Positions 46,593-55,518 are shown, counted from the first letter of the stretch. The stretch is DNA of 64,000 nt from JADCRZ01 sp031399065 (GCA_031399065.1 JANNOM010000002.1:7234-71233), one strand, 5' to 3'. The notes: a model not told the origin generated them from the letters alone. Program-made: numbers and translations.

Positions 46593-46766
46593 ATGAAAAA
46601 GAGTGTAACGGGCATCGTGCTCATCCTAGAAATAACGGCTATTTGCGTTCTACACGCAATTAAGATTAACCAGGCGGAACCAACCCCTGTTAATGCTAAT
46701 AATAAACCACTCGCCCCCCAACAAAAAGATCTCGTGCTTCGCCAGTTCGCATTTAACAGGCAGTAA
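46593..46766 (+). CDS. Small single-helix membrane protein (57 residues), unknown
   Basis: ATG 46593 to TAA 46766 encodes 57 residues. The N-terminus is MKKS followed by a hydrophobic segment of about 18 residues (VTGIVLILEITAICVLHAI), then a polar, proline- and asparagine-rich tail ending QFAFNRQ. This fits either a signal-anchored small membrane protein or a very short exported peptide. It has a promoter-like -7 box and a hairpin upstream. It has no recognisable family, and its reality rests on layout and composition. Confidence 0.4.
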   Translation: MKKSVTGIVLILEITAICVLHAIKINQAEPTPVNANNKPLAPQQKDLVLRQFAFNRQ

Positions 46767-46839
46767 GTTAGTTTTCTACAACTTGTCAACTTTCTCCCGA
46801 TTCTCCAAGGCATCACTTAATCACAATGCCTTAATGTTG

Positions 46840-46847
46840 TATCTTTG
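46840..46847 (+). promoter_or_regulatory. -7 element TATCTTTG of pyrG
   Basis: TATCTTTG followed by CCC, a full match to the recurrent form in this window. It predicts a 5' leader of about 155 bases before ATG 47007. The leader is A+T-rich at its end and has no open reading frame of note. Confidence 0.55.
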
Positions 46848-47006
46848 CCCGACCTCCCGGCAATTCTGACACGATACAAAGCTAGTCTGAGTATAATTAT
46901 TCAAAGTATCCGCAGGTCATACCAGGATCAGGAAGCAGTTTTTTCCGCAAAAGATCCCCATAAGTAACATATATATTTTTTTTAAATAAATTATTTAACC
47001 ATTATC

Positions 47007-48653
47007 ATGGCAAAGTACATTTTTGTTACAGGTGGCGTAACCTCCTCATTGGGAAAAGGTATTATAGCCGCGTCACTGGCCAAACTGCTGCAGGCAAGGG
47101 GACTGAATGTAACTATTCAGAAGTTCGATCCATACATCAACGTAGACCCGGGAACCCTGAACCCCTACGAGCATGGTGAATGTTATGTTACTGATGATGG
47201 TGCGGAAACGGACCTCGACCTGGGTCATTACGAGCGGTTTTTAAGTACCCCTACGTCCCAGGCTAATAATGTAACCACGGGCAAAATTTACCAGACGGTT
47301 ATCAATAAGGAACGGGAAGGTGCTTACCTGGGTAAAACGGTACAGGTGGTTCCGCATATAACGGATGAAATCAAGCGCAGAATGCTTTTGCTGGGTAAAA
47401 AAGGATACGATATCGTGATCACCGAACTCGGGGGAACGGTAGGGGATATAGAAAGCCTTCCATTCATAGAAGCCGTACGGCAACTGCAGTGGGAACTACC
47501 GGAAGAAGACTGCATGGTAGTGCACCTGACCCTGGTGCCTTACCTGAAAGCCGCCAAAGAACTGAAAACCAAACCAACGCAACATAGCGTCAAGATGCTG
47601 AGCCAGGAGGGGGTACATCCCGATATCATCGTATGCCGCACCGAAGAACCGCTGAGCCCGGAACTGCGCCGCAAAATAGCCCTGTTCTGCAATGTAAAGA
47701 TAGAGGCCGTGATAGAAGCAATGGACGCTCCTACGATCTATGAGGTACCACTGCTTATGATGCGAGAGAAACTGGATATCATCTGTCTAAAAAAACTGAA
47801 CATCACTCACCACCACGAACCGGAGCTGAATAAATGGAAAGAATTTCTCGATAAACTTAAGTATCCGAAGAGTAAGGTGAATATCGGGTTGATTGGTAAA
47901 TACATAGAATTGCAGGATGCATACAAATCCATCCTGGAAGCTTTTGTGCATGCCGGCGCGATGAACGAGTGTAAAGTGAATGTAGTGAATGTACACAGCG
48001 AATTTATTACAGAGGAAAACGTGAGTGAAAAAATCGGCCACCTCGATGGACTGCTGGTAGCCCCTGGCTTTGGTCATCGTGGAGTGGAAGGTAAAATTAC
48101 AGCAGTTAAATATGCACGTGAGCACGCCCTTCCTTTTTTTGGTATATGCCTGGGCATGCAGATGTCTGTAATAGAATTTGCCCGCAACGTGCTTGGAATG
48201 AAAAACGCCCATTCCACGGAGATGAACCCGGATACTAACGACGCCGTGATCGACCTGATGGAAGAGCAAAAAGCCGTAACCGCCAAAGGAGGCACCATGC
48301 GGCTGGGTGCCTATCCCTGCGATATTAAAAAGGACACGCTTGCCAATAAAATTTACGGGTCGGATCATATCAGGGAACGTCACCGGCACCGATGGGAGTT
48401 TAATAATGAATACCTGTCGCAATTCGAAGAGGCCGGCATGATAGCCAGCGGGAGAAACACGGAGAGCGGACTGGTGGAAATAGTGGAGATTCCCAGTCAT
48501 CCGTTCTTCATCGGAGTTCAGTATCACCCCGAATTAAAGAGTACGGTGGAATACCCGCAACCCCTGTTCGTGCACTTCATTAAAGCCTCCAGGGAATATG
48601 CGGATAAAAAAGAATCCAGCAAAACACCAGTGCTGGAGGGGGAGATGAACTAA
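47007..48653 (+). CDS. pyrG: CTP synthase
   Basis: A 548-residue enzyme that aminates UTP to CTP. The amidoligase domain begins KYIFVTGGVTSSLGKGI with the P-loop at 9-17. The C-terminal glutaminase domain has GICLGMQ at about 379-385, with nucleophile C381, and the HRHRWEFNN and YHPEL histidine/glutamate segments near the end. Length is normal. A hairpin terminator follows. Confidence 0.96.
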   Translation: MAKYIFVTGGVTSSLGKGIIAASLAKLLQARGLNVTIQKFDPYINVDPGTLNPYEHGECYVTDDGAETDLDLGHYERFLSTPTSQANNVTTGKIYQTVINKEREGAYLGKTVQVVPHITDEIKRRMLLLGKKGYDIVITELGGTVGDIESLPFIEAVRQLQWELPEEDCMVVHLTLVPYLKAAKELKTKPTQHSVKMLSQEGVHPDIIVCRTEEPLSPELRRKIALFCNVKIEAVIEAMDAPTIYEVPLLMMREKLDIICLKKLNITHHHEPELNKWKEFLDKLKYPKSKVNIGLIGKYIELQDAYKSILEAFVHAGAMNECKVNVVNVHSEFITEENVSEKIGHLDGLLVAPGFGHRGVEGKITAVKYAREHALPFFGICLGMQMSVIEFARNVLGMKNAHSTEMNPDTNDAVIDLMEEQKAVTAKGGTMRLGAYPCDIKKDTLANKIYGSDHIRERHRHRWEFNNEYLSQFEEAGMIASGRNTESGLVEIVEIPSHPFFIGVQYHPELKSTVEYPQPLFVHFIKASREYADKKESSKTPVLEGEMN

Positions 48654-48676
48654 TAATACCAAATGGTTATAAAGCT

Positions 48677-48702
48677 AAATGCCTCCGTAAAGGAGGCATT
48701 TT
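48677..48702. terminator. Terminator between pyrG and the convergent small secreted protein
   Basis: AAATGCCTCC at 48677-48686 pairs perfectly with GGAGGCATTT at 48692-48701 around GTAAA. A short T-run follows on the plus strand and A on the left, so it may serve both directions. Confidence 0.8.
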
Positions 48703-48736
48703 CGCTCATTACACCTAAAACCCAACCATGATCCTG

Positions 48737-49141
48737 TTAATAGTTATAATAATCCTTTTTAGCCTGCGTAATTTCCCTGTCCCTTTCTGTAATTAGTACT
48801 TTTATCGCTCGTTTCCGTTCTTTGCGCGACAGGTTCTCGTCGTGTTTCACATCCCATATCCGCTGCTCATAATCATTTTTAATGTCTTCTATCTGCAGGT
48901 CAAGTTTAGTAGGCCTTGCCTGGTAATTATAGGGCCGGTAATAAGGGCGATAGAAAGGAGAATAAGCATAAGGACTACGGTAATAGCCATATAGAGGAGG
49001 GGCAAACGCTCCGATGCCTATCGATACGCGGGGTCTTGCATAATAACGAACGCCCGGGCCCGGATACCTGTATGCATATTTCTGCGCTGAAGCTCCAAGG
49101 CCTATACCGATCGAGAACAAAATGATCAACAGCTTTTTCAT
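48737..49141 (-). CDS. Small secreted Tyr/Pro-rich protein with charged C-terminal helix
   Basis: A 134-residue protein. ATG 49141 gives a clean signal peptide (MKKLLIILFSIGIGLGASAQ). The middle (about 25-75) is rich in tyrosine, proline and arginine (GYYRSPYAYSPFYRPYYRPY). The rest is a strongly charged helix (KLDLQIEDIKNDYEQRIWDVK, then RKERKRAIKVLITERDREI). Similar short secreted proteins are common in Chitinophagaceae; no function is known to me. It converges on pyrG and shares its terminator. Confidence 0.65.
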   Translation of the reverse strand: MKKLLIILFSIGIGLGASAQKYAYRYPGPGVRYYARPRVSIGIGAFAPPLYGYYRSPYAYSPFYRPYYRPYNYQARPTKLDLQIEDIKNDYEQRIWDVKHDENLSRKERKRAIKVLITERDREITQAKKDYYNY

Positions 49142-49311
49142 GATACACTCTTTTGTAATTAGACGGTGCAAATGCTGCCGGGTTTGCTGCCGGTGTGCAC
49201 TATAACATTTTTATAACATTTCTGCATAGCCGCTTTGGTAAACGCTTTCACCGGCCGGATACTGCTCGTTGTGCCGGTTCTCACTCCCCTCCCTGCAAGT
49301 GTCAAAACCCT

Positions 49312-49319
49312 TATCTTTG
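49312..49319 (+). promoter_or_regulatory. -7 element TATCTTTG of yidC
   Basis: TATCTTTGC, a full match, 20 bases before ATG 49340. It lies inside the longer open frame that starts at 49235, which argues against that earlier start. Confidence 0.55.
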
Positions 49320-49339
49320 CGCTCTTAAAATTTCAGATA

Positions 49340-51166
49340 ATGGGAATGGACCGCAATACCGTGATCGGGTTCGTGTTGTTAGCGATTCTTTTATTTTTCT
49401 ATATGTACATTTCCAGCAAGAACAGCCAGGAACTGATGCGCAAAAGCAGGCTGGAGCAGGATTCCATTGCCCTGGTGACCGCTAAAAAGAATGCCGCCGC
49501 CGCTGCTGCTTCCCGTGCAACGAATACTGCCGTTAAACAGCCCGTGATCGATACCGCGGACGGATTTAATAAGGCACTATACGGTAAACCACAACTGGTA
49601 ACCCTTGAAACCGATCTGCTGAAAGTCGTTTTTAATACCAGGGGAGGCCAGCCCGAATCGGTGGAACTTAAAAAATATCAATCGTACGATAGCCTGCCGG
49701 TCAGGCTGGCAAGTGCCGCGGATAAAGTAGATTACCCGGTGAATATTTCCGGAAACAGCTCCATGCCGGTAACCAGTCTGAATTTTACACCCGGCAGCGT
49801 AACGAAAAATGCAGATGGCAGCCAGCAGATTTCCTTCGACGTCACTACACCCGGCGGGGCCGTTTTGTCGCACTTGTTCACGCTGAAAGAAGATGATTAC
49901 CGGGTCGACTGGGATATAAAGGCCAACGGAGCCGATAAATTATTCAGTAATAACAATCTTAATCTTAAATGGATCGCCAGGCCCGGCAAGCATCAGAAAG
50001 ACGTGGAATATGAACGTCAGTTGTCTACTATCTGTTTCTCCGAGAATAATGAATTCGACTATATCTCCAGCAAAACGGAAAAGAAATTTGAAACCAAGGT
50101 GCAGTGGGTAAGCGTTACGCAGCAGTTCTTTAATACAACCCTGATCGCCAAATCCGGTTTCGAATCCGGGAATGTAGTATGGGCAAGGGAAACCAGCGAC
50201 ACTACCGAATTACTTGCCAATGTGGAAACGAACCTGCAGGCAAAGTTCCCTGCCGGCGCTTCCTCGTCCCTCGGCCTGCAGATGTATTATGGCCCCAATG
50301 ATTACAGGATACTTAAAACAAAAGCGGCCCCGGAAATGGACCGTATCGTTAACCTGGGACGGGATATCTATTCGTTCGTGAGGCCGATCAATATTTATGT
50401 TATTATGCCGGTATTTAATTTCTTCAAGAGCTTTATCGGCAGTTACGGCGTGGTCATTCTTTTGCTTACCCTGTTCATACGATTACTTACTTCACCGCTG
50501 GTATATACCAGTTACCTCAGCGGGGCAAAAATGAAAGTGCTTCGTCCGGAGATTGACGCATTAAAGAAAAAGCATGGAGACGATCAGCAGACATTCGGTA
50601 TGGAGCAAATGAAATTATTCCGGGAAGTGGGTGTCAACCCCCTCGGAGGATGTATTCCCGCCCTTTTGCAGATACCTATCTTCTTTGCCCTGTACAGCTT
50701 TTTCAATTCCAATATAGCCCTAAGGGGGGAGAGCTTTCTATGGGCAGAAGACCTTTCCGCTTACGACTCCATTTTGAATCTGGGATTCAATATCCCGTTC
50801 TATGGCAGTCACGTGAGCCTGTTTACCCTGCTGGCTGTTATTACGAGCTTGCTGATCAGCCTTTATGGTATGGCCAATGCCCCCGACCAGAGCAATCCTG
50901 CCCTTAAATACATGCCTTATATTTTCCCGGTGCTCCTGCTTGGCTTTTTCAATAAACTTCCATCGGCCCTTACCTGGTACTATACTGTTTCGAACGTTAT
51001 TACGCTTGTATTGCAGTTCGTGATCCAGAATTATATCATCAATCACGATAAAATCCTGGCTAAAATGGAAGAAGTGCGAAAGAAGCCAAAGACCAAAACA
51101 AAATGGCAGGAGAAGCTGGAACAGGTACAGCAGATGCAGCGGGATGGCAAACAGCCTAAAAAGTAA
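49340..51166 (+). CDS. yidC: Membrane protein insertase YidC
   Basis: A 608-residue Oxa1/YidC-family insertase. ATG 49340 gives the normal N-terminus: MGMDRN, then a membrane helix. Residues about 35-330 form the periplasmic beta-supersandwich. The C-terminal part holds the five-helix insertase core, with RPINIYVIMPVF, then YTSYLSGAKMKVLRPEIDALKKK and GVNPLGGCIPALLQIPIFFALY. The basic tail (KKPKTKTKWQEK) suits ribosome contact. It inserts and folds inner-membrane proteins. Confidence 0.95.
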   Translation: MGMDRNTVIGFVLLAILLFFYMYISSKNSQELMRKSRLEQDSIALVTAKKNAAAAAASRATNTAVKQPVIDTADGFNKALYGKPQLVTLETDLLKVVFNTRGGQPESVELKKYQSYDSLPVRLASAADKVDYPVNISGNSSMPVTSLNFTPGSVTKNADGSQQISFDVTTPGGAVLSHLFTLKEDDYRVDWDIKANGADKLFSNNNLNLKWIARPGKHQKDVEYERQLSTICFSENNEFDYISSKTEKKFETKVQWVSVTQQFFNTTLIAKSGFESGNVVWARETSDTTELLANVETNLQAKFPAGASSSLGLQMYYGPNDYRILKTKAAPEMDRIVNLGRDIYSFVRPINIYVIMPVFNFFKSFIGSYGVVILLLTLFIRLLTSPLVYTSYLSGAKMKVLRPEIDALKKKHGDDQQTFGMEQMKLFREVGVNPLGGCIPALLQIPIFFALYSFFNSNIALRGESFLWAEDLSAYDSILNLGFNIPFYGSHVSLFTLLAVITSLLISLYGMANAPDQSNPALKYMPYIFPVLLLGFFNKLPSALTWYYTVSNVITLVLQFVIQNYIINHDKILAKMEEVRKKPKTKTKWQEKLEQVQQMQRDGKQPKK

Positions 51167-51294
51167 CAAAGTCTGCGTGTAAACAAGGAATAAAAGAATT
51201 GGGATACCAGGTTGGAATTTTGCGTCCTGTTTATTATTTTAGACAACTATATGCACCAGTTACCTCGTCTTACCTCCATTAAAACGTTTCCTGC

Positions 51295-51957
51295 ATGAAG
51301 AATATTTACTTTTTTATTGTTTTCATCTTTTCAAACATACTGCCGGTAGTTGCTCAGAAAAAGGTTTCCGAAATTACCCTTGTATATGATGTAGTAGTTA
51401 CCACCGATAGTCCCCAGCCCAAACTGGCCGATGCTTTTGATGGCGCTTCTGCCTCGGTATATATCAAAGGTGCCATGAGCCGTTCGGAAATGGTAAGCGC
51501 GCTGGCTTCTTTTACCACCATTCACGATTCACGTACAGGAAGTTCCGTTTTGCTGCAGGAAGTAAGCGGCCAGAAGCTGCTGATCCGGCTGAATGCCGAT
51601 AACTGGAAAGAAAAAAACAAACGCTACGATGGTATCACTTTTGCCGATACCAAAGAAACCAAAGTGATCGCAGGCTATACCTGTAAAAAAGCGATCGCAT
51701 CTATGGCTGACGGCACTACGTTTACGGTGTATTACACCCCCGAACTGATTCCGGATAACCCTGACTACAACTACCAGTTCAGGAACCTGAAAGGGCTTCC
51801 GCTCGAATATGAGCGCTCTATGAAAAGCCTGAAGATGAAATATACCGTTTCCAAAATAGATATCAATCCCGTACCTGTATCGAAGTTCGATATCCCCCAG
51901 AGCGGCTACCGGGAAATGACCTATGAAGAAAGCAGGAAACTTGGTATAGGTAACTAA
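51295..51957 (+). CDS. Secreted protein, GLPGLI/DUF4412-like
   Basis: A 220-residue protein with a signal peptide ending near residue 20 (PVVAQ). The body is predicted beta-rich: EITLVYDVVV at the start, VIAGYTCKKAIA near 123-134, then FTVYYTPELIP and KGLPLEYE near 167-174. These resemble the GLPGLI family of secreted Bacteroidota proteins or DUF4412, with the phrase 'GLPLEY' as the best clue. Function is unknown. It is 128 bases after yidC with no visible terminator. Confidence 0.65.
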   Translation: MKNIYFFIVFIFSNILPVVAQKKVSEITLVYDVVVTTDSPQPKLADAFDGASASVYIKGAMSRSEMVSALASFTTIHDSRTGSSVLLQEVSGQKLLIRLNADNWKEKNKRYDGITFADTKETKVIAGYTCKKAIASMADGTTFTVYYTPELIPDNPDYNYQFRNLKGLPLEYERSMKSLKMKYTVSKIDINPVPVSKFDIPQSGYREMTYEESRKLGIGN

Positions 51958-52046
51958 GTTTTTTCTTTATATAGAAACGAAGTCAGGTGTTTGCTTGTAA
52001 TTACCTTACAGAAATAGTTAGCAGGAAAATAATAATCAGGAAGAAA

Positions 52047-52436
52047 TCAGCGTCTGATGGTCACCTTAACATTTACCGCCTGGAGGTTAGATTTGGCAGC
52101 GGCGACAGACACTTTGTGTTTATATGGAAGAATATAAGTAGCGTTACCTTTCTGGTAAGTAACTACAGAATGAACCGTTAAGAAACCAGCCGTTTTAGGT
52201 TCGTTAAAAATAGAGCTCGACCGGTAAGAAGGACCTGCTTTTAATGTAAAGCCATTATTAGGTTTTAAACGCGAAAGTGCAAAGCTGGCAGCAAGCGAAG
52301 TTTTGGGCTTGTCGCCCCCTCCTCTTCCGCCTTCCCCATAACTTACCCCGGCATAAGAAGCGGACACTATACCTATCGAGAAGATGAGGCATATAAGCCC
52401 TTCCTTAAACGATAATATGTTAATCTTTTTGAACAC
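52047..52436 (-). CDS. Small secreted/membrane protein, unknown
   Basis: I start at GTG 52436 (129 residues), because a full promoter (-33 TTG and -7 TAATTTTG) lies immediately upstream; the longest frame to 52514 would run through that promoter and into the divergent gene. Residues about 12-32 are a hydrophobic signal segment (LICLIFSIGIVSASYA). A glycine-rich stretch YGEGGRGGG follows, then a beta-rich domain with ASFALSRLKPNN. It does not match a family I know. Confidence 0.55.
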   Translation of the reverse strand: MFKKINILSFKEGLICLIFSIGIVSASYAGVSYGEGGRGGGDKPKTSLAASFALSRLKPNNGFTLKAGPSYRSSSIFNEPKTAGFLTVHSVVTYQKGNATYILPYKHKVSVAAAKSNLQAVNVKVTIRR

Positions 52437-52442
52437 TTGAGA

Positions 52443-52473
52443 CAAAATTAGCAAATAATTTCTTAATTTACAA
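52443..52473 (-). promoter_or_regulatory. Promoter of the small secreted protein
   Basis: On the minus strand: TTG at 52473-52471, a 20-base spacer, TAATTTTG at 52450-52443, and six bases to the GTG at 52436. Both elements match the consensus, and the spacing predicts a nearly leaderless GTG-start mRNA. Confidence 0.6.
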
Positions 52474-52485
52474 CAACTATTATAA

Positions 52486-53901
52486 ATGAGAGAACAATCT
52501 TCACAGCAGAACAACGAGGAGCTAAGAGAATTATTGAAGCAGTATCAGCATTTAAAGGCGGGAAGAGGCCATTCTTTCCTTGACGAGGACTCCTTCGAAC
52601 GTATTATCGATTATTTTGACGACGCCGAAAATCTTCCTTTCGCGCTGGAAGCCTCGGAAATAGCAATGGAACACTACCCTTACTCTTCGGCCCTTGTGTT
52701 AAAAAAAGCCGATCTTTTAATAGCCACCCGCAAATATATAGAAGCACTTGATACGCTTGAGCATGCAGAACTGCTGGATAGTCATGACATTAATCTTTAT
52801 ATTCTGAAAACGGATGCTTACCTGGCCCTGGATCAGCAGGAAAAAGCAGTAGCCCTGCTGGAAAATGCCCTTGAACTTTTCTCAGGCGACGAAAAAATAG
52901 AGATGTTATTTGAACTGGCCGATGTGTACGATGACTACGAGGAATTCGATAAGCTGTTCGATTGCCTCAAACTGATACTGGAACAGGACCCTACTAACGA
53001 GGAAGCCCTGCATAAGATCTGTTTCTGGACCGATTTTACCGGGCGTAATGAAGAAGGTATCCGGCTCCACCTGGGTATCATTGAAGAACACCCGTACAGC
53101 GAACTGGCATGGTTCAACCTTGCAGCGGCCTACCAGGGACTCAAGCTATATGAAAAAGCCATCGATGCCTATAAATATGCCGTGGTGATCGACGAGAAAT
53201 TCGATTATGCTTACCGCAATATGGGCGATGCGTTTATAAGGCTCAGAAGGTATAAGGACGCCATCGATGTATTGGAGAAAGTTCTTGAGCTATCAAGGCC
53301 GGAAGACGTGATCTATGAAGCCATCGGTCACTGTTACGACAAATTGAAAAACTACGCTCAGGCCCGCTTTTATTACCGGAAAGCCTCTCATCTCAGCCCG
53401 GACGACAGCAAGATATATTTTAAGGTGGCATGTACGTATATTAACGAACAGCACTGGTCGCAGGCGGTTAAACTGCTGGAATCAGCCATGCAGATAAGTC
53501 GCCTCCAGCCCGAATATAACCTGGCCATGGGGGAGTGCAAGATGCAGTTGGGTAATGTAAAAGACGCCATCCTTTATTTTTCCAATGTGGTCAGATCGCG
53601 TCCTAAAAACGTAGCCGGCTGGGAAGCCCTCATCCGCTGCCTTTATAACAGTGCTTTCTATGAAGAAGCATTGGAGCAGGTGAATGCAGCCATTCGCCGC
53701 ACCGAGGGAAAGGTCCTGTTCGTTTACTACCTGAGTGCCGTTTACTTTGCAATGGGCAAATCGAAAGAGGCTTTACTGCAACTGGAAAAAGCCATCCTGA
53801 AAGCACCAAAACTCCTGAAGAAATTCATCGAGCTAAATCCCTCCATCCTGCAAAACCAGCAGGTGGTGGACCTGGTAGCCAGGTACCGTAAAAGAAAATA
53901 A
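52486..53901 (+). CDS. Tetratricopeptide repeat protein
   Basis: A 471-residue soluble protein made almost wholly of TPR helices, about ten repeats from residue 45 to 440. Clear examples are AWFNLAAAYQGLKLYEKAIDAYKYAV and AYRNMGDAFIRLRRYKDAID-type units with the W/L/G/Y/A/P spacing. No signal peptide, membrane helix or enzyme domain. It is likely a scaffold for protein contacts. It diverges from the small secreted protein; the starts are 49 bases apart. Confidence 0.85.
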   Translation: MREQSSQQNNEELRELLKQYQHLKAGRGHSFLDEDSFERIIDYFDDAENLPFALEASEIAMEHYPYSSALVLKKADLLIATRKYIEALDTLEHAELLDSHDINLYILKTDAYLALDQQEKAVALLENALELFSGDEKIEMLFELADVYDDYEEFDKLFDCLKLILEQDPTNEEALHKICFWTDFTGRNEEGIRLHLGIIEEHPYSELAWFNLAAAYQGLKLYEKAIDAYKYAVVIDEKFDYAYRNMGDAFIRLRRYKDAIDVLEKVLELSRPEDVIYEAIGHCYDKLKNYAQARFYYRKASHLSPDDSKIYFKVACTYINEQHWSQAVKLLESAMQISRLQPEYNLAMGECKMQLGNVKDAILYFSNVVRSRPKNVAGWEALIRCLYNSAFYEEALEQVNAAIRRTEGKVLFVYYLSAVYFAMGKSKEALLQLEKAILKAPKLLKKFIELNPSILQNQQVVDLVARYRKRK

Positions 53902-53983
53902 GCGTTTCCCTTATCTTTTAAAGTATTGATTACTAATACTTTCGCACCCTTTTGGCAAAGATCATTTTTCCCTTTCAGTTTCT

Positions 53984-53991
53984 TATTTTTG
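53984..53991 (+). promoter_or_regulatory. -7 element TATTTTTG of the comA-aroE operon
   Basis: A full TAnnTTTG match followed by CGC, 31 bases before ATG 54023. No convincing -33 TTG at the usual spacing. Confidence 0.5.
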
Positions 53992-54022
53992 CGCACGGTA
54001 AGCAAACTATAAATAAGTTAAT

Positions 54023-54796
54023 ATGAATTTTAGTCTCTCGCAGATCCCTGAAAGAAACCCCAAGCCGCGTAGTCATGGAATCACAATGGTGATGGATAAA
54101 GGGTTGAGCGTTGAGGAAGCTAAAAATTTCATGAGCGTTGCACACCCGCATGTAGATATCGTAAAACTGGGTTTCGGCACTGCTTTCGTAACGCCCAATC
54201 TTCGTCTAAAAATGGATGTTTACCGCGAGTACGATATTCCCGTTTATTTTGGTGGTACTTTGTTCGAAGCATTCCTGGTACGGGGACAGTTTGACGACTA
54301 TACCAAAGTGTGCAAGGACTTCGGCGTATCCTATGTGGAAGTAAGTGATGGTTCCATTACCATTCCCCATGCGGAGAAATGCGGCTATATAGAAAAACTC
54401 ACGAAAGATTTTACCGTATTAAGTGAAGTGGGAAGTAAAGACGCCGCGCATATCATTCCCCCCTATAAATGGATAGAGCTGATGAATGCCGAACTCTCGG
54501 CAGGATCCACTTACGTAATAGCTGAGGCCAGGGAATCCGGTAATGTAGGTATATACAGGGGTTCGGGCGAAGTGAGGGAAGGCCTTGTACAGGAAATACT
54601 TACCCAGATACCCGAAGGCAAAATATTATGGGAAGCCCCCCAGAAAGCGCAGCAATTATATTTCCTGGAACTGATCGGATGCAACGTAAACCTGGGTAAT
54701 ATAGCCCCTTCGGAGATGATCGCTCTCGAAGCTATGCGGATAGGACTGAGGGGAGATACCTTCGACCTCTTTCTTAATGCCGAAGCCAAACTATGA
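54023..54796 (+). CDS. comA: Phosphosulfolactate synthase
   Basis: A 257-residue TIM-barrel enzyme of the ComA family, which adds sulfite to phosphoenolpyruvate to make (2R)-phospho-3-sulfolactate. Recognised segments: MVMDKGLSVEEAKNF near 22-36, DIVKLGFGTAF near 47-57, YVEVSDGSITIPHAEK near 108-123, and IAEARESGNVGIY near 168-180. In methanogens the product leads to coenzyme M; here sulfolactate or cysteate for sulfonolipids is a more likely fate. aroE overlaps its end by four bases. Confidence 0.9.
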   Translation: MNFSLSQIPERNPKPRSHGITMVMDKGLSVEEAKNFMSVAHPHVDIVKLGFGTAFVTPNLRLKMDVYREYDIPVYFGGTLFEAFLVRGQFDDYTKVCKDFGVSYVEVSDGSITIPHAEKCGYIEKLTKDFTVLSEVGSKDAAHIIPPYKWIELMNAELSAGSTYVIAEARESGNVGIYRGSGEVREGLVQEILTQIPEGKILWEAPQKAQQLYFLELIGCNVNLGNIAPSEMIALEAMRIGLRGDTFDLFLNAEAKL

Positions 54797-55518
54797 GAAA
54801 ATTCGGATTATTAGGATTCCCTTTAAGCCATTCGTTTTCCCGGAAGTATTTTACGGAGAAATTTAACAGAGAAGGCATAGATGCCGTATTCGATAACTAT
54901 TCCCTGGAAGCACTGGACACGCTACCTTCCATCGTCGCGGCAGATCGCATAGAAGGTTTTGCTATAACGATTCCCCATAAACGTAACATACTCCCCTTGC
55001 TGCAATGGCGATCTCCTGAAGTAATCGAAATGAATGCCTGCAATTGTGTACGTGTAGACGGCAACCGCTGGAGCGGCTATAATACGGATGTTACGGGCTT
55101 CGAAAAATCTTTTCTTCCTCTTAAAAAGGATTATCACGATAAAGCCCTGGTACTGGGAACGGGCGGAGCAGCCGCGGCGGTACAATATGTACTGAATAAA
55201 CTTGGTATTGCCTTCAAGACCGTTTCACGCACCCATAACGACGACCATCTTGCCTATAGTGACCTCGATGCTGCTGTAATGGATTCATATAAGGTGATCA
55301 TCAATTGCTCCCCTGTCGGCACCTATCCTGCCATCGGTGAATGCCCGGCTATACCTTACGCACTCATCACGCCGGAGCACTATCTATACGACCTTATCTA
55401 CAACCCCGAAGAAACCCTGTTTCTTCAACACGGGAAAGAAAAAAAAGCGACTATAAAAAACGGTTATGAAATGCTGATGATACAGGCGGAAGAAAACTGG
55501 AAAATATGGAACGCCTGA
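54793..55518 (+). CDS. aroE: Shikimate dehydrogenase (short form)
   Basis: A 241-residue NADP enzyme of the shikimate pathway. Substrate motif PLSHSFS is at 10-16 (S12, S14). The catalytic lysine is K63 in TIPHKRN, and NTDVTGFE at 97-104 supplies the aspartate (D99). The dinucleotide motif is GTGGAAAAV near 122-130. The sequence is shorter than the E. coli enzyme by about 30 residues, as usual in Bacteroidota. It overlaps comA by ATGA, so the two are translationally coupled. Confidence 0.92.
   Translation: MRKFGLLGFPLSHSFSRKYFTEKFNREGIDAVFDNYSLEALDTLPSIVAADRIEGFAITIPHKRNILPLLQWRSPEVIEMNACNCVRVDGNRWSGYNTDVTGFEKSFLPLKKDYHDKALVLGTGGAAAAVQYVLNKLGIAFKTVSRTHNDDHLAYSDLDAAVMDSYKVIINCSPVGTYPAIGECPAIPYALITPEHYLYDLIYNPEETLFLQHGKEKKATIKNGYEMLMIQAEENWKIWNA

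Noticed and set aside
46016..46816. 266-residue minus-strand frame across proC and the small ORF
   Set aside because: Antisense to proC for most of its length, low-complexity serine and isoleucine content, and no family features.
46853..47006. Riboswitch or attenuator in the pyrG leader
   Set aside because: The leader is about 155 bases long but I see no stable hairpin followed by a T-run and no known aptamer pattern.
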